12,459 bases of DNA, taken from NCBI GenBank assembly GCA_021789565.1, contig JAJYJL010000094.1, positions 1 through 12,459 on the forward strand, in the 5' to 3' direction. Below are positions 5,643 to 12,459 of this stretch, piece by piece. The notes beneath the pieces are model-generated. The model was not told where the DNA came from and made no database searches. It saw nothing but the letters and a program-made list of their open reading frames with translations. The DNA comes from Acidobacteriota bacterium (GTDB lineage Bacteria; Acidobacteriota; Terriglobia; UBA7540). A program made the position numbers and the translations under genes. Positions within the stretch are counted from its first letter, which is position 1; the number at the start of each line of letters is the position of its first letter.

Positions 5643-8003
5643 GTGGCTTTTAACAACACTCCCGACCCCATGAACCTCGGTCCGCAGCATGCCGGCCCGA
5701 CGGCCGCAAAAAAGCCCGAGTTCCGGCAGAGAGAAACCCAGGCTATTTTCGAACAGTTCTTTGAGGCCTCGCCGGACGGCGTCCTGGTGGTGAACTCGAA
5801 GGGTTTCATCACCCGCGTGAACGCCCAGACAGAAAAAATGTTTGGGTACAGCCGCACAGAGTTGCAAGGCCTGCCCATCGAGGTCCTGGTTCCGGACCGT
5901 TTCCGCAAAACACACGAAAGCGACCGCGGCAATTATCAGGCCGGGCCGCACATGCGCGCCATTGGCGTGGGACTGGAACTGTTTGCCAGGCGCAGCGATG
6001 GAAGCGAATTTCCTGTTGAAATCATGCTGAGCCCCATCAGCTCCGGCGAAGAAATGGTGGTACTGACCGTGGTCCGCGACATCACCCTGCGCAAGCAGGC
6101 GGAGGATGCTCTGCGCACCAGCGAAGAGCAGTTGCAGAGCATTCTGGACAATTCACCCACCCTCATCTACGTCAAGGACCTCGAAAGCCGTTACCTCCGC
6201 GTGAACCGGCGATTTGAAAAGCTCTACAATATCCCAAGGGGCGAGGCCAAAGGGAAAACCGATTTCGACCTTTTCCCAAAGGAAATGGCGGAGACCCTGC
6301 GGGCCAATGACCAAAAGGTGATTGAGGCTGGAAGCCCGTTGGAATTCGAAGAAGCCGTCAGGCACTCCGGGGGCATTCACACCTACATTTCCATCAAGGT
6401 CCCTCTGTTTGACGCCTGGGGACGGCCTTACGCGGTGGCCGGCATCTCCACCGACATTACAGAACGGAAGAAGGCGGAGGAGGCCTTGCTGCTGGAAATC
6501 AGCATGGTGCTGCTGTCCAACCTGGATGTTCGGGAGCTTTTCACCGCGATCTCGGCCACGCTTCAACGCATCTTGCCCCACGAGTACGCGTCGCTCGCTC
6601 TTTACGAGCCCGCAAGCGGGGACCTGCGCCTGTTTTCACTGGAACAGCCCGAAACTGAGGCCGCGCTGGGAAAAGAGATGCTCTCACCCGCCCAGGAAGC
6701 TCTGGCGGGCCGCGTGATGAATTCCCGGCAGCCGCTGGTCCTCAACGATCTTGAAAACATCCCCATCCGTTCCCAGGCCACCGACCGCCTGAGGGCTGAA
6801 GGCGTGAAGTCCGCCTGCTTCCTGCCGCTGGTTACGCAGGACCGCGTGCTGGGCACCCTGAACCTGGTGGGCCGACGGAAAGGCGCCTTTGACCAGCAGC
6901 ACGTCGACCTGCTGCAACAACTGACAAGCCACGTTGCTATCGCTCTGGACAATGCCCTGACTTATCGCAAGGTGGCGGAACTCAAAGAGCGGCTGGCTGA
7001 AGAGAAACTCTACCTTGAGGAAGAAATCCGCACCGAATACCACTTTGAGGAGATCATCGGCGACAGCCCCGCTCTCAAGCGAATTTTAAAGCAGGTGGAA
7101 TCCGTGGGCCCCACCAATGCTACCGTCCTGATCCTGGGTGAAACGGGCACCGGAAAGGAATTGATCGCCCGCGCCATTCATGACTTGAGCCCCCGGCGCG
7201 ACCGCACGTTCGTCAAGCTGAATTGCGCCGCCATTCCCACGGGGTTGCTGGAAAGTGAGCTGTTCGGCCATGAAAAAGGGGCCTTTACCGGCGCCATTTC
7301 GCAAAAGATCGGCCGCCTGGAGCTGGCCCACGAGGGAACACTCTTCCTGGATGAAGTCGGCGACATTCCGCTGGAGCTGCAGCCCAAACTGCTGCGCGCC
7401 CTTCAGGAAAAGGAATTCGAAAGGCTGGGCAGCAACAAAACAATTCCAGTGGATGTCCGCCTGCTGGCGGCAACCAACCGCGACCTGACGAAGATGGTCG
7501 CCGACCGCGAGTTCAGGAGCGATCTCTACTACCGCCTGAGGGTTTTTCCCATCACGGTCCCCCCTTTGCGTGAACGCGCCGAAGACATCCCGATCCTAGT
7601 TCGTTACTTTGCCCAGAAGCATGCCGAGAGAATGCACCGGCGCATCGAGATGATCCCACCGCAGGCCATGGAAGCCCTCGTCCGCTGGCGCTGGCCCGGC
7701 AACGTGCGAGAACTTGAGAATATTATTGAACGGGCCGTCATCCTTTCGCCCGGGCCCGTGCTGCGCATCCCGCTTGCCGAGCTGGTGCCAGACAACAGGG
7801 AACCAGCCAAAGGCAACGGCTCCGGAACCCTGGAAGAGGCCGAACGCCAACACATCCTCCGCATCCTGAGAGAAACCCGCGGAATCATTGGTGGTCCCAA
7901 CGGAGCGGCTGCCCAATTGGGGCTTAAACGAACGACCCTGAATTCCAAGATGCGGAAGTTGGGAATTACCCGGAAAGAGATCGATAAAACGCCTTCTTCG
8001 TGA
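5643..8003 (+). CDS. PAS-PAS-GAF sigma54-dependent transcriptional activator
   Basis: A 786-residue enhancer-binding protein. I prefer GTG 5643 because GAGG lies 5 nt upstream; TTG 5589 and ATG 5670 lack good ribosome sites. Domains: PAS 1 (about 30-155), PAS 2 (about 160-280), GAF (about 285-440), a charged helical linker (441-470), the AAA+ sigma54-interaction domain (about 471-705) and a Fis-type helix-turn-helix (about 730-777). In the AAA+ domain: Walker A G-E-T-G-T-G-K-E (499-506), G-A-F-T-G-A loop (546-551) needed to contact sigma54, Walker B L-F-L-D-E (567-571) and arginine-finger region F-R-S-D-L-Y-Y-R-L (about 624-632). There is no receiver domain, so it probably senses a ligand or redox state through PAS/GAF, like FhlA or NorR; which ligand is not visible. 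A -24/-12 promoter lies 126 nt after its stop codon, a likely target. Confidence 0.92.
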   Translation: MAFNNTPDPMNLGPQHAGPTAAKKPEFRQRETQAIFEQFFEASPDGVLVVNSKGFITRVNAQTEKMFGYSRTELQGLPIEVLVPDRFRKTHESDRGNYQAGPHMRAIGVGLELFARRSDGSEFPVEIMLSPISSGEEMVVLTVVRDITLRKQAEDALRTSEEQLQSILDNSPTLIYVKDLESRYLRVNRRFEKLYNIPRGEAKGKTDFDLFPKEMAETLRANDQKVIEAGSPLEFEEAVRHSGGIHTYISIKVPLFDAWGRPYAVAGISTDITERKKAEEALLLEISMVLLSNLDVRELFTAISATLQRILPHEYASLALYEPASGDLRLFSLEQPETEAALGKEMLSPAQEALAGRVMNSRQPLVLNDLENIPIRSQATDRLRAEGVKSACFLPLVTQDRVLGTLNLVGRRKGAFDQQHVDLLQQLTSHVAIALDNALTYRKVAELKERLAEEKLYLEEEIRTEYHFEEIIGDSPALKRILKQVESVGPTNATVLILGETGTGKELIARAIHDLSPRRDRTFVKLNCAAIPTGLLESELFGHEKGAFTGAISQKIGRLELAHEGTLFLDEVGDIPLELQPKLLRALQEKEFERLGSNKTIPVDVRLLAATNRDLTKMVADREFRSDLYYRLRVFPITVPPLRERAEDIPILVRYFAQKHAERMHRRIEMIPPQAMEALVRWRWPGNVRELENIIERAVILSPGPVLRIPLAELVPDNREPAKGNGSGTLEEAERQHILRILRETRGIIGGPNGAAAQLGLKRTTLNSKMRKLGITRKEIDKTPSS

Positions 8004-8118
8004 CGACATTTCGCCATCTGATTATTCACCGTCACCCCTCCATTCGTCACTGAGAGATTCCCCTGCCTTTCAAAACTCCTAACTAACTGAATTTAAAAAC
8101 TATAATTCAATTCAAGAT
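8000..8118. promoter_or_regulatory. Candidate enhancer and bend region for the downstream sigma54 promoter
   Basis: GTGACG (8000-8005) is followed by two copies of its complement CGTCAC (8030-8035, 8045-8050), at the distance (about 105-155 bp before the predicted start) where sigma54 activators usually bind. Next comes an AT-rich stretch (about 8083-8118) that contrasts with its surroundings and holds TGAATT/AATTCA (8088-8109), suited to a DNA bend. The assignment to the upstream activator is inference. Confidence 0.35.
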
Positions 8119-8128
8119 TCTCTGCCGT

Positions 8129-8145
8129 TTGGCATGACAAGTGCC
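8129..8145 (+). promoter_or_regulatory. Sigma54 (-24/-12) promoter
   Basis: TTGGCATGACAAGTGCC: the invariant GG (8131-8132) and GC (8143-8144) are exactly ten bases apart and TTGGCA matches the -24 element fully. The expected start is near 8156, leaving a leader of about 75 nt before ATG 8231. The element is also a perfect inverted repeat, TTTGGCA/TGCCAAA (8128-8148), so a second protein might bind there. The gene just upstream encodes a sigma54 activator. Confidence 0.65.
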
Positions 8146-8230
8146 AAAACCTCACCATGAAGGTTTAAGTCAGATTGTCTTGAAAAGCCGGGGTCAGGCG
8201 GATCGCTGCAGGGATAAGGATAATAAAACC

Positions 8231-8647
8231 ATGGCGGAACAAATCAATGCCCTGATGGTTCACGGTGAGGATGAGACTTTCAACGATCTGGGGCGGACCC
8301 TGAAAACCTTAGGCATCAGGATAGCCCACGCACGTAATTACAAGGAGGCAGCAAAATTGTTGAAGGCGCAAAGCGCCATTGACCTCGTTTTTACGGGGAC
8401 AGATTTGCAGGATGGCGGATGGGCTGACGTGCTTGCGCTGGCGCAGCAGTCGAAACCTTACACGCCCGTCATTGTGGTTACGCGGATAGTCGATGTGGGG
8501 CTTTACCTGGATGCGCTGGGGACGGGCGCCTTTGACTATATCTCGCCCCCGTTTCTGCCTGCCGACCTGGCCCGTATAGTACGCTCGGCGATTTACAAGG
8601 AGCTTGTCAGTGTGCAGCGGGACATGGTGGCCCCACCCGCAGCATGA
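8231..8647 (+). CDS. Receiver-like (pseudo-receiver) domain protein
   Basis: A 138-residue stand-alone response-regulator fold. I chose ATG 8231 (AAGGA about 10 nt upstream); the longer frame from 8141 would begin inside the sigma54 promoter. Secondary structure follows a receiver: I-N-A-L-M-V-H-G-E-D, A-I-D-L-V-F-T-G-T-D, P-V-I-V-V-T-R, G-A-F-D-Y-I. Key residues are altered: the strand that should end in the phosphoacceptor Asp reads F-T-G, with an Asp only two positions later, and the conserved K-P is S-P-P-F. Only part of the acidic pocket (E-D) remains. It is thus probably not phosphorylated in the usual way and may act by protein contact. No output domain. It lies behind a sigma54 promoter and ahead of a STAS protein. 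Confidence 0.75.
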   Translation: MAEQINALMVHGEDETFNDLGRTLKTLGIRIAHARNYKEAAKLLKAQSAIDLVFTGTDLQDGGWADVLALAQQSKPYTPVIVVTRIVDVGLYLDALGTGAFDYISPPFLPADLARIVRSAIYKELVSVQRDMVAPPAA

Positions 8648-8840
8648 GTCTGGACGGGAAGTGGAACCTTTCGGCCATGCCAGAGCCACAACCCCAGGCC
8701 AAAGAAGCAAGGCGGGCCGGCGCCGTACGGGCATGGATCCGGTCGCCAGCGGCAGATGAAGGTGTGAAGAATTGGAAATTTCCTGGACAAAAAGGTGTGA
8801 TACGTAAGTGAAATTTTTCTAATTCCAAGGGCGGTGAAAG

Positions 8841-9137
8841 ATGCTTAAAATAACCTTTAATGATACGCCGGGAAGCACCATAGTGAAGTTAGAAGGAAAG
8901 CTCTCCGGCCCGTGGGTGGAAGAACTTGAGCGGAGTTGGACAGGGCACTCGCCTCAAGCCTCTGAAAATGTCATAATAGACTTATCGGATGTAACCTACA
9001 TTGACCCTGAAGGGAAAAAGCTCCTGGCTCGCATGGTAGACAAGGGGGTCTGCTTCGAGGGAACTCACTTAATGACAAAATATGTGATTGACGAAATTAC
9101 CCGTGTAGGAATACGTTCGGGGAAGATCGGAGGCTAA
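8841..9137 (+). CDS. STAS-domain protein (anti-sigma-antagonist-like)
   Basis: A 98-residue single-domain protein starting at ATG 8841 (AAGG about 10 nt upstream). The fold is visible as I-V-K-L-E-G-K-L-S-G, then V-I-I-D-L-S-D-V-T-Y-I-D-P-E-G-K-K-L-L. In SpoIIAA/RsbV proteins the loop after I-D is D-S-S-G with a phosphorylated Ser; here it is D-P-E-G, so the phosphosite is absent and a Glu stands nearby. Partner switching by phosphorylation is therefore unlikely; a fixed-state binding partner is possible. It ends 1 nt before the Crp/Fnr gene, so the two are translated from one operon. The 8648-8840 gap holds TTGGAA/TTCCAA arms around 8773-8827 but no clear promoter. Confidence 0.8.
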   Translation: MLKITFNDTPGSTIVKLEGKLSGPWVEELERSWTGHSPQASENVIIDLSDVTYIDPEGKKLLARMVDKGVCFEGTHLMTKYVIDEITRVGIRSGKIGG

Positions 9138-9138
9138 G

Positions 9139-9855
9139 ATGCGATCGCCATACGGATTGGAGCTGGTTGAAGATTGCCGGACCTGCTCAACCAAGGCCGA
9201 CGGGTTCTTCTGTGATCTTTCTCCGGAAGGGCTGAAAGCATTCGAGGCGATCAAGTACACGACTGCGTATCCTTCAGGCGCGGTACTCTTTGTAGAAGGA
9301 CAATCCGCCCAGGGTGTTTTTCTGCTCTGCAAAGGCCGGGTGAAGATTTCAATGACCTCCTCCGAAGGCAAAACGCTGATTCTGCGAATCGTGAAGCCGG
9401 GAGAAATTCTGGGATTGCACGCAGCCGTTTCCGACACTGCTTTCCAGGCCACCGCTGAAACCCTGGAGCCCTGCCAGGTCAATTTCATTAAGCGGGACGA
9501 TTTCATGCGCCTGCTCCGTGACCACGGGGACGCCTCTATCCGCGCGGCGCAGCAGTTGAGCGGCAGTTACCAGACCGCGTGCGAGCAGGTGCGCTCACTG
9601 GGCCTTTCACAGTCGGCGCCGGAAAAGCTGGCCCGGTTTCTGCTGGAATGGTCGGTCAAAGGACAGGCTTCCAAGCAGGGCATCCGGGTGAAACTCACCC
9701 TGACTCACGAGGAAATCGGCCAGATCATCGGGACTTCCCGGGAAACCGTGACGCGCACTCTGGGCGAATTCAAATCCAAGCGCCTTGCTGAACTCAAAGG
9801 TTCGACCCTGGTCATCCAGAACAAGGCGGCCCTGGAAGCTTACCTGGGCGGATAG
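9139..9855 (+). CDS. Crp/Fnr-family regulator with FNR-like cysteines and CRP-like recognition helix
   Basis: A 238-residue protein; ATG 9139 has GGAGG (9129-9133) inside the end of the STAS gene. Residues about 30-125 form the cyclic-nucleotide-type sensor barrel (G-V-F-L-L-C-K-G-R-V-K-I, K-P-G-E-I-L-G), then the dimer helix and the winged helix (about 165-235). Cys13, Cys16 and Cys25 precede the barrel, and Cys112 (E-T-L-E-P-C) falls where FNR has its fourth cluster ligand, so an iron-sulfur cluster or thiol redox switch is plausible; the spacing (x2, x8) differs from FNR. The Glu and Arg-Ser that hold cAMP in CRP are absent. The recognition helix S-R-E-T-V-T-R (200-206) matches CRP (R-E-x3-R), not FNR, and so predicts TGTGA half-sites. 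Such sites occur at 4882 and 10012. Likely an oxygen or redox regulator. Confidence 0.88.
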   Translation: MRSPYGLELVEDCRTCSTKADGFFCDLSPEGLKAFEAIKYTTAYPSGAVLFVEGQSAQGVFLLCKGRVKISMTSSEGKTLILRIVKPGEILGLHAAVSDTAFQATAETLEPCQVNFIKRDDFMRLLRDHGDASIRAAQQLSGSYQTACEQVRSLGLSQSAPEKLARFLLEWSVKGQASKQGIRVKLTLTHEEIGQIIGTSRETVTRTLGEFKSKRLAELKGSTLVIQNKAALEAYLGG

Positions 9856-9997
9856 GCCCCGGCACACACCGCCAACCCCTGCTACAAGCCCTGAGGAGCG
9901 CTTCCCAGCCCGTTCTGGAGCCCCAAGAGGAGTCACAATCATCCCCGAAGCATTCCCCCTGAACGCCAGCCTGACAGCAGAAAGCGGCCGGCGATTT

Positions 9998-10061
9998 CCG
10001 TCACAATCGTCTGTGACGCAGCTCACTGCGGAGCTTAAGCGCCTTCCCTAAACTGTACTTA
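9998..10061 (+). promoter_or_regulatory. Crp-type promoter, copy 2 of a repeated block
   Basis: CCGTCAC (9998-10004), seven variable bases and TGTGACGCAGCTCAC (10012-10026): identical to copy 1 at every position outside the seven-base gap. The upstream arm also makes a perfect GTCACA/TGTGAC repeat (10000-10017). The dyad is at 10019.5; TAAACT (10049-10054, four of six) would give a start near 10061, again -41.5. It lies 140 nt after the Crp/Fnr stop codon, in a gap with no gene ahead on this strand. The 9856-9997 stretch shows nothing else. Confidence 0.6.
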
Positions 10062-10141
10062 ACATACCGCCCGGGAATCCGCCCCAGCGGCCGAGGGTTT
10101 GCCCCACACGCGCCGTTCGATTCCCGGGCTTAACTCTTTTT
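10061..10141 (+). ncRNA. Candidate structured small RNA 2
   Basis: GCCCGGGAATC (10069-10079) pairs perfectly with GATTCCCGGGC (10119-10129), an 11-bp closing stem. Inside it CGGC (10088-10091) pairs with GCCG (10112-10115), and GGG (10095-10097) with CCC (10102-10104) around TTTG. A T-run (10137-10141) follows, with another at 10148-10152. The predicted start of the Crp-type promoter lies eight bases before the stem. It shares no obvious sequence with candidate RNA 1. An alternative is a plain terminator for the Crp/Fnr operon, but a loop of about 39 nt and an upstream promoter block are unusual for that. Confidence 0.45.
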
Positions 10142-10178
10142 AGGGCCTTTTTACCCCGCCCCCAGTATCCCAAAGATG

Positions 10179-11567
10179 CTATCGTGGCACAGCCAATTTC
10201 CGACTCAGCGCGGCAGCGCGGGCGGCGAGTGCATCCGCTTTGTCCGTATTGTGGAGCTGCCTTTCGATGCCGGCATAAAGACTTAGAGTGAGCATTAGTT
10301 GCGGGCTATCTGGCCCATAATCCGCTTCCTGAATCTTGAGCGCCCGCTCACACAGCGGTTCAGCATCCGAATATTCACGCTGGCGCATTTTCAGGCCGGC
10401 GAGCTGTACGAGGGTGCGGGCAAGATGCTCGTCGTGCGGATCAAGGGCCTGCTCCTGGGCAACAAGCGTACGCTCAAGAATTGCTTCAGCCTCGGACGTG
10501 CGGCCTTCTTTCTTGTAGAGCTGCACCAGTGGCGTATCGGAAAGACGCCCGATGGCGACAAGCCGGAACCGTCCCTGCATGTTCTCGAGTATGTCAAAGG
10601 CGCGCTTATAGGTGGCTTCCGCCCCCTCGTTTTTTCCCTCGAGTTCCAACAGCCTTCCATACTGGTAGTAAACACCCGGCGCAATGAGGGGGTTCGGAAT
10701 GTGCTTCTCAGCCACTGCAATCGCCTTGCGGTATGTGGCCTCGGCCAAATCGTAAGAACCCTGCCGCTCATAATGGAAAGCCAGGCTGCCAAGCGCGTTG
10801 AGCCGGCGACCGTAGTCCGCATGGCCATGGTAATCAAGCGGGCCTTGGGCTGCCTGTTCAGAAAGGATCTTCTGCACACGGGCTGAATCGCCGTTCTTGC
10901 GATAAAAATCGAGCAGAATAACTGAGCAGATGGAGGCGCGGGGCTTTGTCTGGGTTTTACAGATCTCGGCGCTTTCCGCGCGGGCGGCCTGCGCTTTGGC
11001 ACTATGTTGATGCATTTCATCGAAGACCGTAGCGTCTCTCAGGGCCATCAAAAGGTTTGCATCCAGAGGGCCGGGATCCTTGCGCGAGAGGGCAACTCCT
11101 TCATCAATAGCCTGCTCAGCCGCCGCACTGTCACCCGCCCGATAGCTGTAATATGCGACGTTCCGCAGGTCAAAAAGCACCCCTGGGAATTGACCACCAT
11201 GCTCGCTGCGGCCCACGGCCAAAGCATGCTTCGCTGTAGTGACCGCCTCCGGGTAACGGCCCAGTTGAAACTCGACCCGGCCCAGGCGGCTCAGTAAGAA
11301 ACTCAACCGCTGATCGGCAGGGGAACTTAGTTCGGCTTTGTGCACTGCGGCCGTCAACAGTTTTTCGGCATCAAGCAACCGGCCCTCTTGCTCTGCCTTG
11401 GAAATCGCATCCATCTCGGAATCGGGGGCGTTCCGGCGGATTGTCTGGGCTCCAGACGTTGCCACCTTTGGGTTTGAAACAGGGTTCTGGGTCAAGGCGA
11501 TTGCAGGGATAAAAAACAGAATCAGAGGAGCTGCTGGAACCAGCCTCCAGCGAGCGTGCCGTGCCAT
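10179..11567 (-). CDS. Exported tetratricopeptide-repeat protein
   Basis: A 462-residue protein. ATG 11567 is preceded by GGAGGTG about 4 nt away; an upstream frame extension to 11690 is cysteine-rich, lacks this site and is rejected. The N-terminus is a signal peptide: M-A-R-H-A-R-W-R then a hydrophobic run ending A-I-A-L-T-Q near residue 26. From about residue 50 to the end it consists of helical pairs typical of TPRs, for example L-G-R-V-E-F-Q-L-G-R-Y-P-E-A, Y-E-R-Q-G-S-Y-D-L-A-E-A-T-Y-R-K-A, Y-G-R-L-L-E-L-E-G-K-N-E-G-A-E-A-T-Y-K-R-A and the closing M-R-Q-R-E-Y-S-D-A-E-P-L-C-E-R-A-L. No catalytic domain is seen, so a periplasmic protein-binding scaffold is likely; the partner is unknown. 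It is convergent with candidate RNA 2 and divergent from the short Crp-like gene. Confidence 0.85.
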   Translation of the reverse strand: MARHARWRLVPAAPLILFFIPAIALTQNPVSNPKVATSGAQTIRRNAPDSEMDAISKAEQEGRLLDAEKLLTAAVHKAELSSPADQRLSFLLSRLGRVEFQLGRYPEAVTTAKHALAVGRSEHGGQFPGVLFDLRNVAYYSYRAGDSAAAEQAIDEGVALSRKDPGPLDANLLMALRDATVFDEMHQHSAKAQAARAESAEICKTQTKPRASICSVILLDFYRKNGDSARVQKILSEQAAQGPLDYHGHADYGRRLNALGSLAFHYERQGSYDLAEATYRKAIAVAEKHIPNPLIAPGVYYQYGRLLELEGKNEGAEATYKRAFDILENMQGRFRLVAIGRLSDTPLVQLYKKEGRTSEAEAILERTLVAQEQALDPHDEHLARTLVQLAGLKMRQREYSDAEPLCERALKIQEADYGPDSPQLMLTLSLYAGIERQLHNTDKADALAARAAALSRKLAVPR

Positions 11568-11598
11568 AGCACACCTCCGATAAGTCTCAGTTACGCCA

Positions 11599-11604
11599 AT
11601 TATA
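11599..11604 (-). promoter_or_regulatory. -10 element of the TPR gene
   Basis: On the minus strand this is a perfect TATAAT. It gives a start near 11592 and a leader of about 25 nt. The matching -35 (TGCTCA, 17 bp upstream) is poor. Confidence 0.55.
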
Positions 11605-11757
11605 CACCCAGCACCGCTGCATGAGCACATCCTCAGCCGAATACGGACAGTGGTACACCATGCAGCGAAGGGGCAAAGCGTGAAGCACATCGCTGAAAAT
11701 TCGTGCGATTTTCAAACTCATTCCTGCGGGAGACCCCGAAGCAACCTCACAAGCGCC

Positions 11758-11795
11758 TGTGAATAGCGGCACTCGGCAGGGTGACTATCATCACT
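11758..11795. promoter_or_regulatory. Two tandem Crp-like palindromes before the HTH-less Crp gene
   Basis: GGTGA-CTATCA-TCACT (11780-11795) keeps GTGA/TCAC with the Crp six-base gap. A weaker TGTGA-ATAGCG-GCACT (11758-11773) has its centre 22 bp away, two helical turns. They lie 52-90 nt before ATG 11847 and about 165-200 bp behind the TPR promoter. The individual matches are short, so chance is possible. Confidence 0.4.
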
Positions 11796-11846
11796 GCGCG
11801 TCTGTTGCCTGGCCCGGTAAACTCATCTCAGTTTGAGGGTAGTTCC

Positions 11847-12323
11847 ATGAAGAAGATCCACCCTCCTCCTGCCGGAGAACCCAAAGCGGGTAAGATGAGA
11901 AACCCCTTGCCACCTGTGGCGCTCACCGCGTTAAGGACCATTCAGACAACCAAGGTCTGCCCGAAAGGGCACGAGTTTTTCCTGGAGGGACAGCCGCCGC
12001 GGGGCATCTTTATCCTCTACACGGGCCGCGTGGAGCTTTCCGTAACGGACGCGCATGGCCGGCAGTTAGTGCTGGCCACAGCAGCAGCGGGGGATGTTCT
12101 GGGGCTGAGCGCCACACTTTCGGGCAGGTATCATGAGGAAACGGCCATCGCTGCGGTTCCCTGCCGGACCGGCTTCGTCAAGTGCACGGACTTCCTCCAC
12201 TTCCTGGGCCATCATCCGGCGGCCGCTTTCTGGGTCGTCCAGCTCTTAAGCGACCGTGTCACCACCACTCTCGAACAGCTCTCCTGCAGCCATCACCTGC
12301 AGCTCAAAGGTCTTCAGCAATAG
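11847..12323 (+). CDS. Crp-like cyclic-nucleotide-binding-type domain protein without DNA-binding domain
   Basis: A 158-residue protein; ATG 11847 has GAGGGT 6 nt upstream, while an upstream start at 11781 would fall in the Crp-like palindrome. After a proline-rich N-terminus the sensor barrel runs from about residue 30 to 125: G-H-E-F-F-L-E-G-Q-P-P-R-G-I-F-I-L-Y-T-G-R-V-E-L-S-V and A-G-D-V-L-G-L-S-A-T. A helix like the Crp dimer helix follows (F-W-V-V-Q-L-L-S-D-R-V-T-T-T-L-E-Q-L) and the protein stops, where relatives continue for about 70 residues into the winged helix. Only 41 bases separate the stop from the next gene, so no DNA-binding domain is hidden out of frame. It resembles the full regulator at 9139 in sequence style. 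It may be a decoy dimer partner, a ligand-sensing adaptor or a decaying paralogue. Confidence 0.75.
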   Translation: MKKIHPPPAGEPKAGKMRNPLPPVALTALRTIQTTKVCPKGHEFFLEGQPPRGIFILYTGRVELSVTDAHGRQLVLATAAAGDVLGLSATLSGRYHEETAIAAVPCRTGFVKCTDFLHFLGHHPAAAFWVVQLLSDRVTTTLEQLSCSHHLQLKGLQQ

Positions 12324-12326
12324 CGA

Positions 12327-12344
12327 AGAGGGCATACTCCCTCT
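12327..12344. terminator. Weak hairpin between convergent genes
   Basis: AGAGGG/CCCTCT with a 6-nt loop lies between the stop codons of the short Crp-like gene and the probable cydB. No T-tract follows on either strand, so termination is only suggested by position. Confidence 0.35.
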
Positions 12345-12364
12345 GCATTCGGATTTCGACTGCC

Positions 12365-12459
12365 TCAGTAGTGGCCTTCCTCCAGCCGCACTTTGCCGTG
12401 GAACACGCGGTGAACGTAAGTGCTGTAAACGATCACGGCAATCATGCCAAAACCGTTCG
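12365..12459 (-). CDS. cydB: Probable cytochrome bd oxidase subunit II, C-terminal end only
   Basis: The last 30 codons of a minus-strand gene enter from the right edge and stop at TGA 12367-12365. The piece is a hydrophobic helix (G-M-I-A-V-I-V-Y-S-T-Y-V) followed by H-R-V-F-H-G-K-V and an acidic tail ending E-E-G-H-Y. CydB proteins typically end in this way, with a last helix, a Y-x-V-F-R-G-K-V motif and a short acidic tail. CydB is the membrane partner of CydA in the high-affinity quinol oxidase used at low oxygen. Only 30 residues are visible, so another membrane protein cannot be ruled out. Confidence 0.65.
   Translation of the reverse strand, partial: NGFGMIAVIVYSTYVHRVFHGKVRLEEGHY

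Noticed and set aside
1..12459. CRISPR arrays, tRNA or rRNA genes, insertion sequences
   Set aside because: No regularly spaced repeats, no tRNA-like cloverleaf or rRNA sequence, and no transposase or terminal repeats were seen on either strand.

Overview
The window is a stretch of GC-rich bacterial chromosome. The protein repertoire suggests an environmental, respiring bacterium, most likely Acidobacteriota. It includes a fused NDP-forming acyl-CoA synthetase/GNAT acetyltransferase, several universal stress proteins, a short STAS protein, a degenerate receiver, a PAS-GAF sigma54 activator, two Crp/Fnr-type proteins and the tail of a cytochrome bd subunit. The phylum is an inference from gene style, not from a marker gene.

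Layout. 1-2699 (minus): a Pat-like protein acetyltransferase, cut by the left edge. 2738-3209 (minus): a universal stress protein gene broken by two frameshifts. Its leader (3214-3324) can fold two ways, one of which hides the Shine-Dalgarno sequence. 3210-3555: a divergent regulatory region with a Crp-type palindrome. 3556-4796 (plus): a UspA-like protein and two small membrane proteins. 4797-5642: a long non-coding stretch holding a Crp-type promoter followed by a foldable candidate small RNA, then a sigma70-like promoter and a structured leader for the next gene. 5643-8003 (plus): a PAS-PAS-GAF-AAA+-HTH sigma54 activator. 8004-8230: a well-matched -24/-12 promoter in front of a receiver-like protein that lacks the phosphoacceptor. 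8841-9855 (plus): a STAS protein and a Crp/Fnr regulator in one operon. 9856-10178: a second copy of the same Crp-type promoter block, again followed by a foldable RNA. 10179-11567 (minus): a secreted TPR protein. 11847-12323 (plus): a Crp-like sensor domain with no DNA-binding domain. 12365-12459 (minus): probable C-terminus of CydB.

How it fits together. The full-length Crp/Fnr protein has FNR-like cysteines but a CRP-like recognition helix (S-R-E-T-V-T-R), which predicts TGTGA half-sites. Such sites occur in the window: two share a block made of CCGTCAC, seven variable bases and TGTGACGCAGCTCAC. In both, the dyad lies about 41.5 bp before a plausible start point, and the DNA downstream can form long nested stems. 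Looser sites sit near the stress-protein/acetyltransferase promoter and in front of the HTH-less Crp paralogue. With the cytochrome bd gene and the acetyltransferase, this suggests a redox- or oxygen-responsive regulon that includes small RNAs. That model is inference: no folding, expression or homology search was run.
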